Shown: positions 28,418 to 37,373, counted from the stretch's first letter. The stretch: 64,000 nt of DNA from Pseudomonas sp. CCC3.1 (GCF_034347405.1 NZ_CP133778.1:2356001-2420000); one strand, 5' to 3'. A program made the numbers and translations. Notes: generated by a model from the letters alone, not told the origin.

Positions 28418-28811
28418 GGGGGAAGGCCTCGGGGTTATTCAGGGATGACTGATTATCCGAGGAGGCGTTTGGCCAGCGGGTTTCAAAAGAGTCATCTGCG
28501 TAGTCAGCAGCGACGTGGAGAAGGCTCAGGAGGCGGGATTTAGGCCAAGTGGGCAGGCGGCGCGACGGCAGAAGGCCGTCAGTTGTCACGCGCGATACCT
28601 GACTGTTACTGCGCACAAGGTCTGCCCCTTAATGGCGCGTCTTGTGTGCTGTTTAGTAGCACGTTGGTTTGATCGCATTGCTCTGCACCACGTCAGCCCT
28701 ATAGCGACTTGCTTGAAATCAATCACTTGGCTCACAGCCGTTCAGTTGGCACGTATTCTGCTTTTTTGTATTTGTGGATAATTGGATACAAAAATACAAA
28801 AGGTACTGCTG
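28418..28811. other. 394-base divergent intergenic region
   Basis: This separates the MHS permease from the GntR gene. I see no supported gene in it. Its right end holds an inverted repeat (28763-28794) that may be the operator of the GntR regulator; otherwise no clear element is visible. Confidence 0.5.
28763..28794. promoter_or_regulatory. Inverted repeat upstream of GntR gene, candidate operator
   Basis: TTTTTGTAT (28763-28771) and ATACAAAAA (28786-28794) are perfect inverted copies separated by 14 bases, ending 17 bases before the GntR ATG at 28812. GATAAT at 28777-28782, inside the spacer, could be a -10 element. Autoregulation is inferred. Confidence 0.4.
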
Positions 28812-29480
28812 ATGCAATTTGCCCCTGCTTACGTTGAACGCCAGCCCCAGACCGCTGAGGAGGAGGCGTACAACTTTCTGCTCAACGCGATTTGCAACGG
28901 CCGCTACCGAAAGGGCGATCGCTTGATAGCGGAGGACATCGCCACTGAGCTGGGAATGAGCCGTATGCCGGTGCGCGAGGCCTTTCGCCGCCTTGACGCT
29001 CAAGGCCTGGTGACGCTGCGCCCCAACCGTGGCGCTATCGTCAGCGGCCTGGATATCGATGAGTTGTACGAAGTGTTTGAAATGCGCAGCGCCCTCGAAG
29101 GCCTAGCGGTGCGCGTCGCGGTCGGCCGTATCGGCGAACGTCAGTTGGCTGCTCTGGAGCGCTTGCTGGACGAAATGGACGACTACCGCGACGACAGCGC
29201 CGAGTGGGTCAGCCGTCACCGTGCCTTCCATGAGTTTCTATGCAGCCTCAGCGGCCGGGCGCGTTTGATGAAGCAGATTTCGGCGCTGTATTCCTTGGTC
29301 GAGGCCCCCATGCGGCTGTGGTTGCAACACGGCGAAAAACTCCTCAGCGCCCGTGAGGAACACGCGGTGATCCTTGACGCGATTCGCGCCGGCGATGCGG
29401 CTCGCGCCGAGGCCGTGGTGCGCGAGCACATCGAAGGCACGGTGCCCGAGCTGATCCAATTCCTGCAATCCGAAAAATAA
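28812..29480 (+). CDS. GntR-family (FCD) regulator
   Basis: The 222-residue regulator has a winged helix (AEDIATELGMSRMPVREAFR, LVTLRPNRGAIVSGL) followed by an FCD ligand-binding domain (EVFEMRSALEGLAVRVA, HRAFHEFLCSLSGRARLM) whose Asp and His residues usually bind a metal and a carboxylate. I use ATG 28812, with AGGT about 8 bases upstream, rather than TTG 28782. It heads an apparent operon of importer components and gamma-glutamyltransferase and is divergent from an MHS permease. Confidence 0.9.
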   Translation: MQFAPAYVERQPQTAEEEAYNFLLNAICNGRYRKGDRLIAEDIATELGMSRMPVREAFRRLDAQGLVTLRPNRGAIVSGLDIDELYEVFEMRSALEGLAVRVAVGRIGERQLAALERLLDEMDDYRDDSAEWVSRHRAFHEFLCSLSGRARLMKQISALYSLVEAPMRLWLQHGEKLLSAREEHAVILDAIRAGDAARAEAVVREHIEGTVPELIQFLQSEK

Positions 29481-29543
29481 AAAAGCTGTCGTGTTTTGAC
29501 GTTGAGTCCTGCCCCGTTTTTCAACGAACTGGAGTATTTGGTC

Positions 29544-30350
29544 ATGCATAAACGCCGTGCCTTGCTGGTGGCTTTCTCCCTCGGTCTCTGTAGTCAATGG
29601 GCTAGCGCCGCGCCCCAGGTGCCGGAGCGCCTGCAGAAGGTCGAAAAACTCACCTACTGCTCGGGGATGGACTCGCCGCCCCTTGTGTCCTTTGACGAAG
29701 CTCAGAAGCCACGCGGGCTCACCGTCGATCTGGGCTTGGAAATTGCCAAGCGCCTGGGCGACAAACAGGTGCAATGGCGGGTCATTCCGTTCTCCGGGTT
29801 GGTGCCGGCGTTGCTCGCCCAGCAGTGCGACATGATTGTCGATCAACTGTTCGACAAGCCCGAACGGCGCCAGGTCATCGACATCGTCAATTACATGTAT
29901 TCCAGCCAGTCGGTGGTCGTGCCCAAGGGCAATCCAAAAGGCATCAAGTCACTGGATGACCTGTCCGGGCACAAGGTGGCAGTGCTCAACGGTTCCACCA
30001 TCAAGACGCTGCTCGATACCCAGAACGAAAGCTTGACCAAGGCAGGCAAGCCACCGATGAAACTGGTGGTCTACAACACCGACACCGATGCCTTCCAGGC
30101 CCTGCGCATCAATCAGGTCGATGCGTATGGCACCACCGTGGAAACCGCCGGTTACTACGCGGCAATGGCACCGGACCTGTTCGAGGAAGGCGTACCGGCG
30201 TTCAGTCGCATCCTGACTGGCTTGGGCATGCGCAAGGATGATCCGCAACTGACGGGCGCCGTGCAGCAAGTTATCAGCGATATGCGCAGTGATGGCAGCT
30301 ATGTGCAGTTGCTGAACAAATGGCATGTCAGCAGCGACACTCTCGACTGA
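29544..30350 (+). CDS. Amino-acid ABC importer substrate-binding protein
   Basis: This family-3 periplasmic binding protein has a signal peptide (MHKRRALLVAFSLGL, cleavage after ASA), then PRGLTVDLGLEIAKRLGD and a domain with QCDMIVDQLFDKPERRQ. GGAG 9 bases upstream sets ATG 29544 as the start. A permease, an ATPase and a second binding protein follow directly. Specificity for an amino acid or similar small cation/zwitterion is expected from the family. Confidence 0.9.
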   Translation: MHKRRALLVAFSLGLCSQWASAAPQVPERLQKVEKLTYCSGMDSPPLVSFDEAQKPRGLTVDLGLEIAKRLGDKQVQWRVIPFSGLVPALLAQQCDMIVDQLFDKPERRQVIDIVNYMYSSQSVVVPKGNPKGIKSLDDLSGHKVAVLNGSTIKTLLDTQNESLTKAGKPPMKLVVYNTDTDAFQALRINQVDAYGTTVETAGYYAAMAPDLFEEGVPAFSRILTGLGMRKDDPQLTGAVQQVISDMRSDGSYVQLLNKWHVSSDTLD

Positions 30351-30362
30351 GGCTTTGCAGCG

Positions 30363-31139
30363 ATGAATTTCAATTGGGATGTGTTTTGGCACTACCTGCT
30401 GCAGCCCAGCGGGGTGTACCTCACCGGGCTCTGGCTGACGTGCTTGATTGCCGTGCTGGCGATGGCGATTGGTTGCGTGCTGGGCTTGGCGGCGGCGCTG
30501 TTGCGCTTATCGAAAAACCCGCTGCTGCATTTGCCGGTGCGCTTTTATGTGTGGGTGATGCGCGGTACGCCGTTGCTGGTGCAGATCGTGTTTCTGTACA
30601 CCGCGCTGGCGGCAGGCGGAATTTTCCGTTTCGAGGATATTGACCTCTTCGGCATGGTCATTCCCGGCAATATCCAGGCAGCAATCATCGCCCTGGGCCT
30701 GAATGAAGGGGCGTACATGTCCGAGATCATCCGCGCCGGTATCGGTGCGGTCGATAAGGGCCAATATGAAGCCGGGCGCTCACTGGGCATGGGCTTCGCC
30801 AAGTTGATGCGCCGCATCGTGCTGCCCCAGGCGTTCCGGGTGATCGTGCCGCCGCTGGGTAACGAATTCAACGTGATGCTCAAGAACACCACCTTGGTCA
30901 GCGTGATTGGTGTGCAGGAGTTGCTGCTCAGTACCCAAATGGTCACCTCGGCGACGTTCCGCGTGTTCGAACTGTATCTGGTGGTCGCGATTTACTTCCT
31001 GATGCTCACCACCTTGTGGGGCTTCTTCCAGCGTTGGCTGGAAACGCGCTTTGGCCAGTCGGACCGACCCTCGTCATCGCCACCGGCCTCCAGCCGAATG
31101 TTTGGCCGCAGTACCCTGAAACTGCTGAGGGGACGATAA
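30363..31139 (+). CDS. Amino-acid ABC importer permease (His/Glu/Gln type)
   Basis: Inner-membrane permease of 258 residues with the HisM/GlnP pattern: VMRGTPLLVQIVFLYTA and the ATPase-contact loop EAGRSLGMGFAKLMRRIVLP. It starts 12 bases after the binding-protein stop. Only one permease gene is present, so it would act as a homodimer. A polar C-terminal tail of about 30 residues follows the last membrane segment. Confidence 0.92.
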   Translation: MNFNWDVFWHYLLQPSGVYLTGLWLTCLIAVLAMAIGCVLGLAAALLRLSKNPLLHLPVRFYVWVMRGTPLLVQIVFLYTALAAGGIFRFEDIDLFGMVIPGNIQAAIIALGLNEGAYMSEIIRAGIGAVDKGQYEAGRSLGMGFAKLMRRIVLPQAFRVIVPPLGNEFNVMLKNTTLVSVIGVQELLLSTQMVTSATFRVFELYLVVAIYFLMLTTLWGFFQRWLETRFGQSDRPSSSPPASSRMFGRSTLKLLRGR

Positions 31140-31141
31140 CC

Positions 31142-31921
31142 ATGGCGCACAAAAGTGAAGAGCTGATCATCGAGGCGCTGGACGTGCACAAGTCGTTCGG
31201 CCAGTTGCAGATTCTCAAGGGTATTTCCCTGCAAGTCCGTCGCGGCGAAGTGGTGGTGCTGATTGGTGCCTCGGGCTCCGGCAAGACCACCTTTATCCGT
31301 TGTATCAACTTGCTGGAGGATATTCAGGGCGGACGCATCCGCGTCAACGGTCAGGCGATGGGGTATCGCGAGCGCGCCGACGGCAGCCTGGTGCGGGATT
31401 CGGAGCGCAATATCGCGCGTCAGCGCCGGGACATCGGCATGGTGTTCCAGCGTTTCAACCTGTTCCCGCATATGACGGCCCTGGAAAACATCATCGAGGC
31501 GCCTATCCATGTGCTTGGCGTGCCCCGTGCTGCGGCCCTGGAACAGGCCCGTGCCTTGTTGGCGCGGGTTGGCCTGGCCGACAAGGCCGGTCACTACCCG
31601 TCGATGCTGTCGGGTGGACAGCAGCAGCGGGTGGCGATTGCTCGGGCGCTGGCCATGAAACCCCAGGCCATGCTGTTCGACGAACCCACCAGTGCCCTGG
31701 ACCCGGAAACCGTGGGCGAGGTGCTGCAAGTGATGAAAGAGCTGGCTGAGGAAGGCATGACCATGGTGGTGGTAACCCATGAAATGGGCTTTGCCCGTGA
31801 AGTGGCTGACCGCGTGGTGGTGCTCGATCAGGGGGAACTCATCGAACAAGGGCCGCCGGAACAGATCTTCAGCCACCCCAGCCATCCCCGTACCCGGGCC
31901 TTTCTCAGTCGTGTGTTATGA
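31142..31921 (+). CDS. Amino-acid ABC importer ATP-binding protein
   Basis: The 259-residue ATPase has Walker A GASGSGKTTF, Q-loop VFQRFNLFPHMT, signature LSGGQQQRVAIARAL, Walker B AMLFDEPTSALDPE and the H-loop VVTHEMGFA, all typical of the polar amino-acid uptake (HisP/GlnQ) group. The start is ATG 31142, 2 bases after the permease stop; the frame is open upstream to 31016 but inside the permease gene. It energises the neighbouring permease. Confidence 0.94.
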   Translation: MAHKSEELIIEALDVHKSFGQLQILKGISLQVRRGEVVVLIGASGSGKTTFIRCINLLEDIQGGRIRVNGQAMGYRERADGSLVRDSERNIARQRRDIGMVFQRFNLFPHMTALENIIEAPIHVLGVPRAAALEQARALLARVGLADKAGHYPSMLSGGQQQRVAIARALAMKPQAMLFDEPTSALDPETVGEVLQVMKELAEEGMTMVVVTHEMGFAREVADRVVVLDQGELIEQGPPEQIFSHPSHPRTRAFLSRVL

Positions 31922-31941
31922 CCCTTCATAGGAAACTCACC

Positions 31942-33033
31942 ATGCGTTTATCGAGCTTGTTTGCAGCCCTGTGTTGCGCCGCTGTTGTGCCCATGACCCT
32001 GGCCGCCGAGCCGGTGGTAAAGGTCTATAACTGGTCCGATTACATCGGGCCCGACACCTTGAAAAACTTCGAAAAAGACAGCGGGGTCAAGGTCCAGTAC
32101 GACATCTTCGACACCAACGAGATGCTCGAAGCCAAGCTGCTTTCCGGGCATTCGGGGTACGACGTGGTGGTGCCGTCCAGCCAGTTTTTGTCCAAGCAGA
32201 TTCGCGCTGGCGCCTACCAGCCGCTGCAACGTGCCTTGCTGGATAACTGGAAACACCTCGATCCGCGTCTGATGCAACGCCTGGAAGCGGCCGACCCCGG
32301 CAACCGCTACGCCGTGCCGTATATGTGGGGCACCGTGGGCATCGGTTACAACGAAGAAAAAGTACGTGCCGTGCTGGGCAAGGACGCGGTGCTGGATTCC
32401 TGGTCGATGGTGTTTGAGCCCGGCAATCTGGCCAAGCTCAAAAGTTGCGGCGTGGCGTTTCTAGATGCCCCCGTGAAGATCATTCCTCAGGTCATGCTCT
32501 ACCTTGGCCTGGACCCCAATAGCGTCAAGCCCGACGACTACAAGCAAGCCTCGGCTCGTTTGATGGCACTGCGTCCGTCAGTGACCTACTTCAACTCGTC
32601 GAAATACACTGCCGACCTGGCCAATGGTGATATCTGCGTGGCCATTGGTTATTCCGGCGATGTGATGCAGGCGCAAACCCGTGCCAAGGAAGCCGGAAAA
32701 CCGATCGACATCCGCTACCTGATCCCTAAAGAAGGCGTGAACCTGTGGTTCGATATGCTGGCAATCCCCAAGGATGCCAGCAACGTGGCCAATGCCCATG
32801 CCTTGATCAACTACCTGTTGCGCCCTGAGGTGATCGCGCCGATCAGCGACTATGTGGGCTACGCCAACCCGAACAAGGATGCAACGCCATTAATGGATGC
32901 CAAGGTCAGCGGCAATCCGGGCATCTACCCAGGTGACGATGTGATCAGCCATACCTTCGTCTCCGCCGACCTGCCAGAACCCATCCAGCGCCTGATGACC
33001 CGAGAGTGGAATCGCGTTAAATCCGGTCAATGA
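31942..33033 (+). CDS. Polyamine-type periplasmic binding protein (PotF/PotD-like)
   Basis: The mature part resembles PotF-type binding proteins: VVKVYNWSDYIGPDTLKNFE, YDVVVPSSQFLSKQIRAG, VPYMWGTVGIGYN and GEGVN-like EGVNLWFDMLAIPKDA. A signal peptide (MRLSSLFAALCCAAVVPM) fits ATG 31942, which has AGGAAA upstream; ATG 31918, overlapping the ATPase stop, is an alternative. No Pot-type permease is adjacent, so it either uses the neighbouring amino-acid permease or one elsewhere. Ligand is unknown. Confidence 0.88.
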   Translation: MRLSSLFAALCCAAVVPMTLAAEPVVKVYNWSDYIGPDTLKNFEKDSGVKVQYDIFDTNEMLEAKLLSGHSGYDVVVPSSQFLSKQIRAGAYQPLQRALLDNWKHLDPRLMQRLEAADPGNRYAVPYMWGTVGIGYNEEKVRAVLGKDAVLDSWSMVFEPGNLAKLKSCGVAFLDAPVKIIPQVMLYLGLDPNSVKPDDYKQASARLMALRPSVTYFNSSKYTADLANGDICVAIGYSGDVMQAQTRAKEAGKPIDIRYLIPKEGVNLWFDMLAIPKDASNVANAHALINYLLRPEVIAPISDYVGYANPNKDATPLMDAKVSGNPGIYPGDDVISHTFVSADLPEPIQRLMTREWNRVKSGQ

Positions 33034-33050
33034 ATCGAAGAGCCTTTGCC

Positions 33051-34661
33051 ATGTTGAAATTCTCTGCTCACGAGTACCCCTATCCGTCGCAACGCCAGAG
33101 CGTGTTTGCCCGTCGTGGCATGGTCGCGGCATCGCAGCCCCTGGCCGCCCAGGCGGGTATCGAAATGATGCAAAAAGGCGGCAATGCCATCGACGCCGCC
33201 ATTGCTACGGCGGCAGCCCTTACCGTGGTAGAACCTACCGGCTGCGGCCTGGGGGGCGATGCCTTTGCCTTGGTGTGGTGCAAAGGTCAGTTGCATGGGC
33301 TTAACGGCAATGGCCATGCGCCGGCGGCCTTGAGTATCGAGGCGGTCAAGGCGGCAGGGCATGACCAGATGCCGTTGTACGGTTGGACCCCGGTCACGGT
33401 GCCCGGCTGCCCATCGGCCTGGGCGGAACTGTCCAAACGCTTCGGCAAGTTGCCCTTTGCCGACCTGCTGCAACCGGCCATTAGCCTGGCGCGCGACGGT
33501 TTTCCAGTGTCGCCGGTGGTTGCCTATCAATGGCAGCAAGCACTGGACGAATTCAGCCCATATCGCGACTCGGTGCTTGATGCCTGGTTCGATACCTTTC
33601 TGATTGACGGACGTGCGCCACGGGCGGGGGAAATATTCTGTAATCCGGCTCAGGCCCGCACCTTGGAAGAGCTGGCGGCCACCGAGTGCGAAAGCCTGTA
33701 TCGCGGCGACCTGGCCGAGCGCCTGGATGCCCATTCTCGGGCCAGCGGTGGCTATCTGCATGCCAGTGATCTCAAGGATTACCGCGCGCAGTGGGTGGCG
33801 CCGATTCATATCAACTATCGCGGCGTGGACGTCTGGGAAATCCCGCCCAGCGGTCAGGGCCTGGTGGCACTGATGGCACTGAAAATCCTCGAAGGTTTCA
33901 GCTTCGATCACCGAGATAGCCAGCAGACCTGGCATCGCCAGCTTGAGGCGATGAAACTTGCCTACAGCGACGGCCTGCACTACATCACTGACCCTCAGCA
34001 TATGCGCGTAGCCGTGGCGGATCTGCTGAGCGACGACTACAGCACCCGACGCCGTGACCAAATTGGCGAGCAGGCGCAGATGCCCAAGCCGGGAGATCCC
34101 CACGCCAGCGGCACGGTGTACCTGGCCACAGCGGACGCCGAGGGCAATATGGTTTCGTTCATCCAGAGCAACTACCACGGTTTCGGTTCGGGTGTGGTGC
34201 TACCCGACAGCGGTATCGCCTTGCAGAATCGCGGGCAGGAATTCAGCCTCGACCCGGCCCACGCCAACTGTCTGGCAGGCGGCAAAAAAACCTTTCACAC
34301 CATCATTCCGGGCTTTCTCACTAAAGACGGCCAAGCCCTCGGGCCCTTTGGCGTAATGGGCGGCTACATGCAGCCACAGGGTCATGTGCAGATGGTCATG
34401 AACCTGGTGGATTTCGGCCTGAATCCGCAGGCGGCATTGGATGCGCCACGCTGGCAATGGCTGGGCGATATGAACGTCGGCATCGAACAGGGCGCTTCCC
34501 GCGATCTGGCCAATGCGTTGGCCCGGCGCGGCCATCAGGTGCAGATCGCCAGTGACCTCACCGACTACGGGCGCGGGCAGATCATCCTGCGTGACCCCGT
34601 CAGCGGGGTGCTGTGCGGCGGAACCGAGCCGCGAGCGGATTCCCATATTGCGGTGTGGTAA
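33051..34661 (+). CDS. Gamma-glutamyltransferase-family hydrolase
   Basis: This N-terminal-nucleophile hydrolase of the gamma-glutamyltranspeptidase family cleaves or transfers gamma-glutamyl groups after autoprocessing. Visible family features are QKGGNAIDAAIATAAALTVV, GCGLGGDAFALVW, the processing site ASGTVYLATAD with the nucleophile Thr at about residue 355, and GVMGGYMQPQGHVQMVMNL. No obvious signal peptide is seen, so it may be cytoplasmic. I chose ATG 33051 (MLKFSAHEY); ATG 33030, overlapping the previous stop, is also possible. It ends the GntR-importer operon and suggests that gamma-glutamyl compounds are processed. Confidence 0.9.
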   Translation: MLKFSAHEYPYPSQRQSVFARRGMVAASQPLAAQAGIEMMQKGGNAIDAAIATAAALTVVEPTGCGLGGDAFALVWCKGQLHGLNGNGHAPAALSIEAVKAAGHDQMPLYGWTPVTVPGCPSAWAELSKRFGKLPFADLLQPAISLARDGFPVSPVVAYQWQQALDEFSPYRDSVLDAWFDTFLIDGRAPRAGEIFCNPAQARTLEELAATECESLYRGDLAERLDAHSRASGGYLHASDLKDYRAQWVAPIHINYRGVDVWEIPPSGQGLVALMALKILEGFSFDHRDSQQTWHRQLEAMKLAYSDGLHYITDPQHMRVAVADLLSDDYSTRRRDQIGEQAQMPKPGDPHASGTVYLATADAEGNMVSFIQSNYHGFGSGVVLPDSGIALQNRGQEFSLDPAHANCLAGGKKTFHTIIPGFLTKDGQALGPFGVMGGYMQPQGHVQMVMNLVDFGLNPQAALDAPRWQWLGDMNVGIEQGASRDLANALARRGHQVQIASDLTDYGRGQIILRDPVSGVLCGGTEPRADSHIAVW

Positions 34662-34682
34662 TCGGCTCGTTCGGCGTGAAAC

Positions 34683-34771
34683 CTGTGGGAGCCTGGCTTG
34701 CCAGCGATGCAGGCGATGCGGTTTATCAGCTAAACCGCGTCGACACCTTCGCGGGCAAGCCCGCTCCCACA
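34683..34771. repeat. Pseudomonas REP pair
   Basis: CTGTGGGAGC, followed by GGCTTGCCAGCGATG, faces GCGGGCAAGCCCGCTCCCACA in inverted orientation. This is a typical extragenic palindrome pair between the gamma-glutamyltransferase and VOC genes, and may serve as transcript end for both convergent genes. Confidence 0.8.
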
Positions 34772-34779
34772 ATTGCGCA

Positions 34780-35193
34780 CTATTTCGCGTAGACGCTGGC
34801 CCAGTCAGCAAAGCCCTTGACCTCGATAGGATTGCCGAAAGGGTCGACGAAGAACATAGTTGCCTGCTCACCCGGTTCTCCGGCAAAACGTACAGTAGGC
34901 TCAATCACAAACTGCAAGTCGAGGGTCTTCAGCCGATCTGCAAGGGCTTTCCAGTCTTCCATCTGCAGGATGATTCCCATATGGGGCATGGGCACCATGT
35001 GCTCGCCCACTCGGCCTGTGTTGGTCACGGGGAAGGGCTCGCCAAGGTGCAACGACAGTTGGTGCCCGTACAGGCTGACGTCCAGCCAGGTGTCGGTACT
35101 CCGGCCTTCGGTGCACTGCAGCGTCCCGCAGTAAAATGACTTTGCCTGCTCCAGGTCGCGAACATGAAATGCCAAGTGAAATAGCGATTGCAT
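34780..35193 (-). CDS. VOC/glyoxalase-family protein
   Basis: The 137-residue protein has a single VOC-type unit pair: MQSLFHLAFHVRDLEQAKSF with a metal-ligand His, HQLSLHLGE, MPHMGIILQ and DPFGNPIEVKGF with Glu ligand. ATG 35193 has AGGAG about 6 bases upstream; the open frame extends further but without a ribosome site. It is divergent from the LysR gene at 35284, its likely regulator. Substrate is unknown. Confidence 0.87.
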   Translation of the reverse strand: MQSLFHLAFHVRDLEQAKSFYCGTLQCTEGRSTDTWLDVSLYGHQLSLHLGEPFPVTNTGRVGEHMVPMPHMGIILQMEDWKALADRLKTLDLQFVIEPTVRFAGEPGEQATMFFVDPFGNPIEVKGFADWASVYAK

Positions 35194-35283
35194 ACGGTGC
35201 TCCTTTCTAGAAAACACCATGATGATGCAGACGCCCACACCCGTTAAAACCTATAGTTTTTGCTCAGTGCGAAAGAGATTTTT

Positions 35284-36153
35284 ATGGACAGTCGCTACCT
35301 TAAAAGCCTGGTTACCGTTGTTGAACGGGGCTCTATCGTTGATGCCGCGCGGGCTGAGGGCTTGACGGCAGCAGCGGTCAGCCAGCGAATCAAAGCACTG
35401 GAGCGCCTGTTGGGTGTGGACTTGTTATTGCGCATGGGCAATACGGCAACGCCCACTGAGGCGTGTCTGGCATTGCTGCCACGGGCGAAAAGAATTCTGG
35501 GAGAGGTCAGCGCGCTGGCGGGGGATGCCGATGCATCAGGGCTGACCGGCGCCTATCGTATCGGGGCCATTTCCACGGTGCTCACGGGGACCCTGCCACC
35601 GGTGTTGCGCTTGCTGACCCAAGAGGCGCCACGCATCACACCGATTATTCGTCCTGGAACTTCCAGCGACGTGTTTCAACAGTTGTTGGCCGATGAGCTG
35701 GACGCAGTCATCTTGGTGGCACCTTCATTTGCGCTTCCGAAAACAGTACGAAGCCATTCCTTGTTCAAGGAAGAGCTGGTCCTGCTCTCCAGGGACGAAC
35801 CTGCACAGGGCGTTGAGGAATGCCTGCTGACTCATCCTTATATACGTTACGACCCGCTGTCCTGGGGAGGCATGCGCGGGGAGCAATACCTGAAGGATCG
35901 GGGCCTGGGTCTGAACTCGTTGCTGGAGCTCGACGGCTTGGAGGCCATTGCCATGCTGGTGGCACAGGGCGTTGGTGTCAGCCTTGTACCTCGATGGAAT
36001 GGCCTTGAGCATTTCGCCCATGGCTGCGTGATGACGCCTGTCGGGGATAACACCTACGACCGGGAAATCGTGCTGCTCACCCAAGCACCGTCCCGGCGCT
36101 CCAGCATGGATGCCGCCTTGTCGTCGGCACTGGCCAGCTGTGCGAGGCGTTGA
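35284..36153 (+). CDS. LysR-family regulator
   Basis: The 289-residue LysR protein starts MDSRYLKSLVTVVERGSIVD with helix-turn-helix AARAEGLTAAAVSQRIKALE and has a standard effector domain (AYRIGAISTVLTGTLPPVL, LLADELDAVILVAPSF). ATG 35284 aligns with family starts. It is 90 bases from the divergent VOC gene and probably regulates it. Confidence 0.88.
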   Translation: MDSRYLKSLVTVVERGSIVDAARAEGLTAAAVSQRIKALERLLGVDLLLRMGNTATPTEACLALLPRAKRILGEVSALAGDADASGLTGAYRIGAISTVLTGTLPPVLRLLTQEAPRITPIIRPGTSSDVFQQLLADELDAVILVAPSFALPKTVRSHSLFKEELVLLSRDEPAQGVEECLLTHPYIRYDPLSWGGMRGEQYLKDRGLGLNSLLELDGLEAIAMLVAQGVGVSLVPRWNGLEHFAHGCVMTPVGDNTYDREIVLLTQAPSRRSSMDAALSSALASCARR

Positions 36154-36187
36154 GCGAGGAGCTTTTTATTCGGCACAAACCACGTCG

Positions 36188-36403
36188 TTACTTCGCCTTG
36201 ATCGCGGTGACGGTTCTCTCGACCAACCAGCCCGGTGGTACTAACCGAATGACTTGTGCTCGCGTACGCGCTGGCACGTTCGGCTGGGCCTGGGTTCCGA
36301 AGTACTGATTGTAGATGCGGGAAAAACCATCGAAATCAGCCTCTCCATTCATCGCCGGATCACCGACGATAAGGGCTTGCAGACTCCCTTTGTCGCCCGG
36401 TGT
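36188..36403 (-). pseudogene. Truncated RidA-family remnant
   Basis: The minus strand between 36403 and the TAA at 36188-36190 encodes ADFDGFSRIYNQYFG, VPARTRAQVIRLVPPGW and LVERTVTAIKAK, the C-terminal half of a RidA (enamine/imine deaminase) protein. The N-terminal half and any start codon are missing, so it is a fragment. The rest of 36154-36476 holds only a hairpin at 36423-36456. Confidence 0.7.
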
Positions 36404-36422
36404 GATTACGCGGCGACGTTTT

Positions 36423-36456
36423 AGTTGTAGAAGCTCAGACGTAATCTTCTACAACT
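36423..36456. terminator. Inverted repeat after LysR gene
   Basis: AGTTGTAGAAG (36423-36433) and CTTCTACAACT (36446-36456) form a perfect 11-bp stem with a 12-base loop, 21 bases beyond the stop of the minus-strand LysR gene. No U-run follows, so its role as terminator is tentative. Confidence 0.4.
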
Positions 36457-36476
36457 GACATCGACTGAACAGCCTG

Positions 36477-37373
36477 TCAGTCACCTCCGGCCGATCCAAG
36501 CCGTTCCATGACAAATGAGACAAATGCGTTCAACTTGGGCAATGACTTCTTTGACCGCAGGTACACCATTTGTACAGGCTTGGGTTCGGGCACATAGGTA
36601 TTCATGATCGTCACCAGTTGACCACTTGACACTGCCGACGCCACTAGAAAATCGGGTTGCATTAATATCCCGACGCCGGAGATGGCGGCTTCAAGAAGCA
36701 CTTGGCCGTCGTTACTTTTCAAGACCGCCCGCTCGGGCCAGGGCACCTCTTTATTGCCATTTTTCAAGGGCCAGGCAAATCGATTATTCCAGGACGTATG
36801 GGTCAGAATTCGGTGTTTATAGAGATCTTCCGGGGTTTTCGGTTCTTGCCACTTGTCCAGGTATGTTGGCGCCGCACAGATCAGCATCCGATACGGCGGC
36901 AACGGCTTTGAAACAAGATTGACTTCAATGAGTTCAGAGATTCTGAAGCCCAGGTCAAAGGCGCTTTCGTACAAGTCCACCACCTTGTTACTCAAGATCA
37001 GCTCTATCTGTATTTCTGGGTACAGCTGCATGAACTCGGTGACGAGCGGGCCTACCAACGCTGCGCCGAAGGTCATGGGGGCGGTTACACGCAACAGGCC
37101 GCTGGGTGTTCCGGTGAATGCTTCTACCCGGCTATAGGCGTACTGGATTTGTTCAAGGGCTATTTTTGACTCTTCATAAAACAGCCTGCCTTCACCCGTT
37201 ACAGATTGCCGGCGTGTGGTCCTTTGAATAAGTGTGGTGCTCAGTGCTTTTTCAAGGCTCTGAATGTGCCGTCCCACCATCACCGCCGACATCCCCACGT
37301 GCAGCGCCGCATCGGCAAAACTGCCTGCCTCTACCACGGCCACAAAAACTTCCATTTGCCTGAGCTTACTCAT
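36477..37373 (-). CDS. LysR-family regulator of the adjacent desulfhydrase-PDH cluster
   Basis: The 298-residue LysR protein has the N-terminal helix-turn-helix (GSFADAALHVGMSAVMVGRH) and the effector domain of the CrgA/DmlR-like group (LLRVTAPMTFGAALVGPLV, AFDLGFRISEL). I start at MSKLRQME (ATG 37373); the frame is open to 37496. It is divergent from the PLP-enzyme gene at 37612, and a T-N11-A palindrome lies at 37562-37588 between them. It is therefore likely the regulator of the dcyD-aceE-aceF cluster. Confidence 0.88.
   Translation of the reverse strand: MSKLRQMEVFVAVVEAGSFADAALHVGMSAVMVGRHIQSLEKALSTTLIQRTTRRQSVTGEGRLFYEESKIALEQIQYAYSRVEAFTGTPSGLLRVTAPMTFGAALVGPLVTEFMQLYPEIQIELILSNKVVDLYESAFDLGFRISELIEVNLVSKPLPPYRMLICAAPTYLDKWQEPKTPEDLYKHRILTHTSWNNRFAWPLKNGNKEVPWPERAVLKSNDGQVLLEAAISGVGILMQPDFLVASAVSSGQLVTIMNTYVPEPKPVQMVYLRSKKSLPKLNAFVSFVMERLGSAGGD

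Noticed and set aside
27126..28616. Open frames overlapping the MHS permease gene (27126-27686 and 27885-28616 minus, 27820-28248 plus)
   Set aside because: Arg/Pro/His-rich shadow translations of the permease gene in other frames; no family features.
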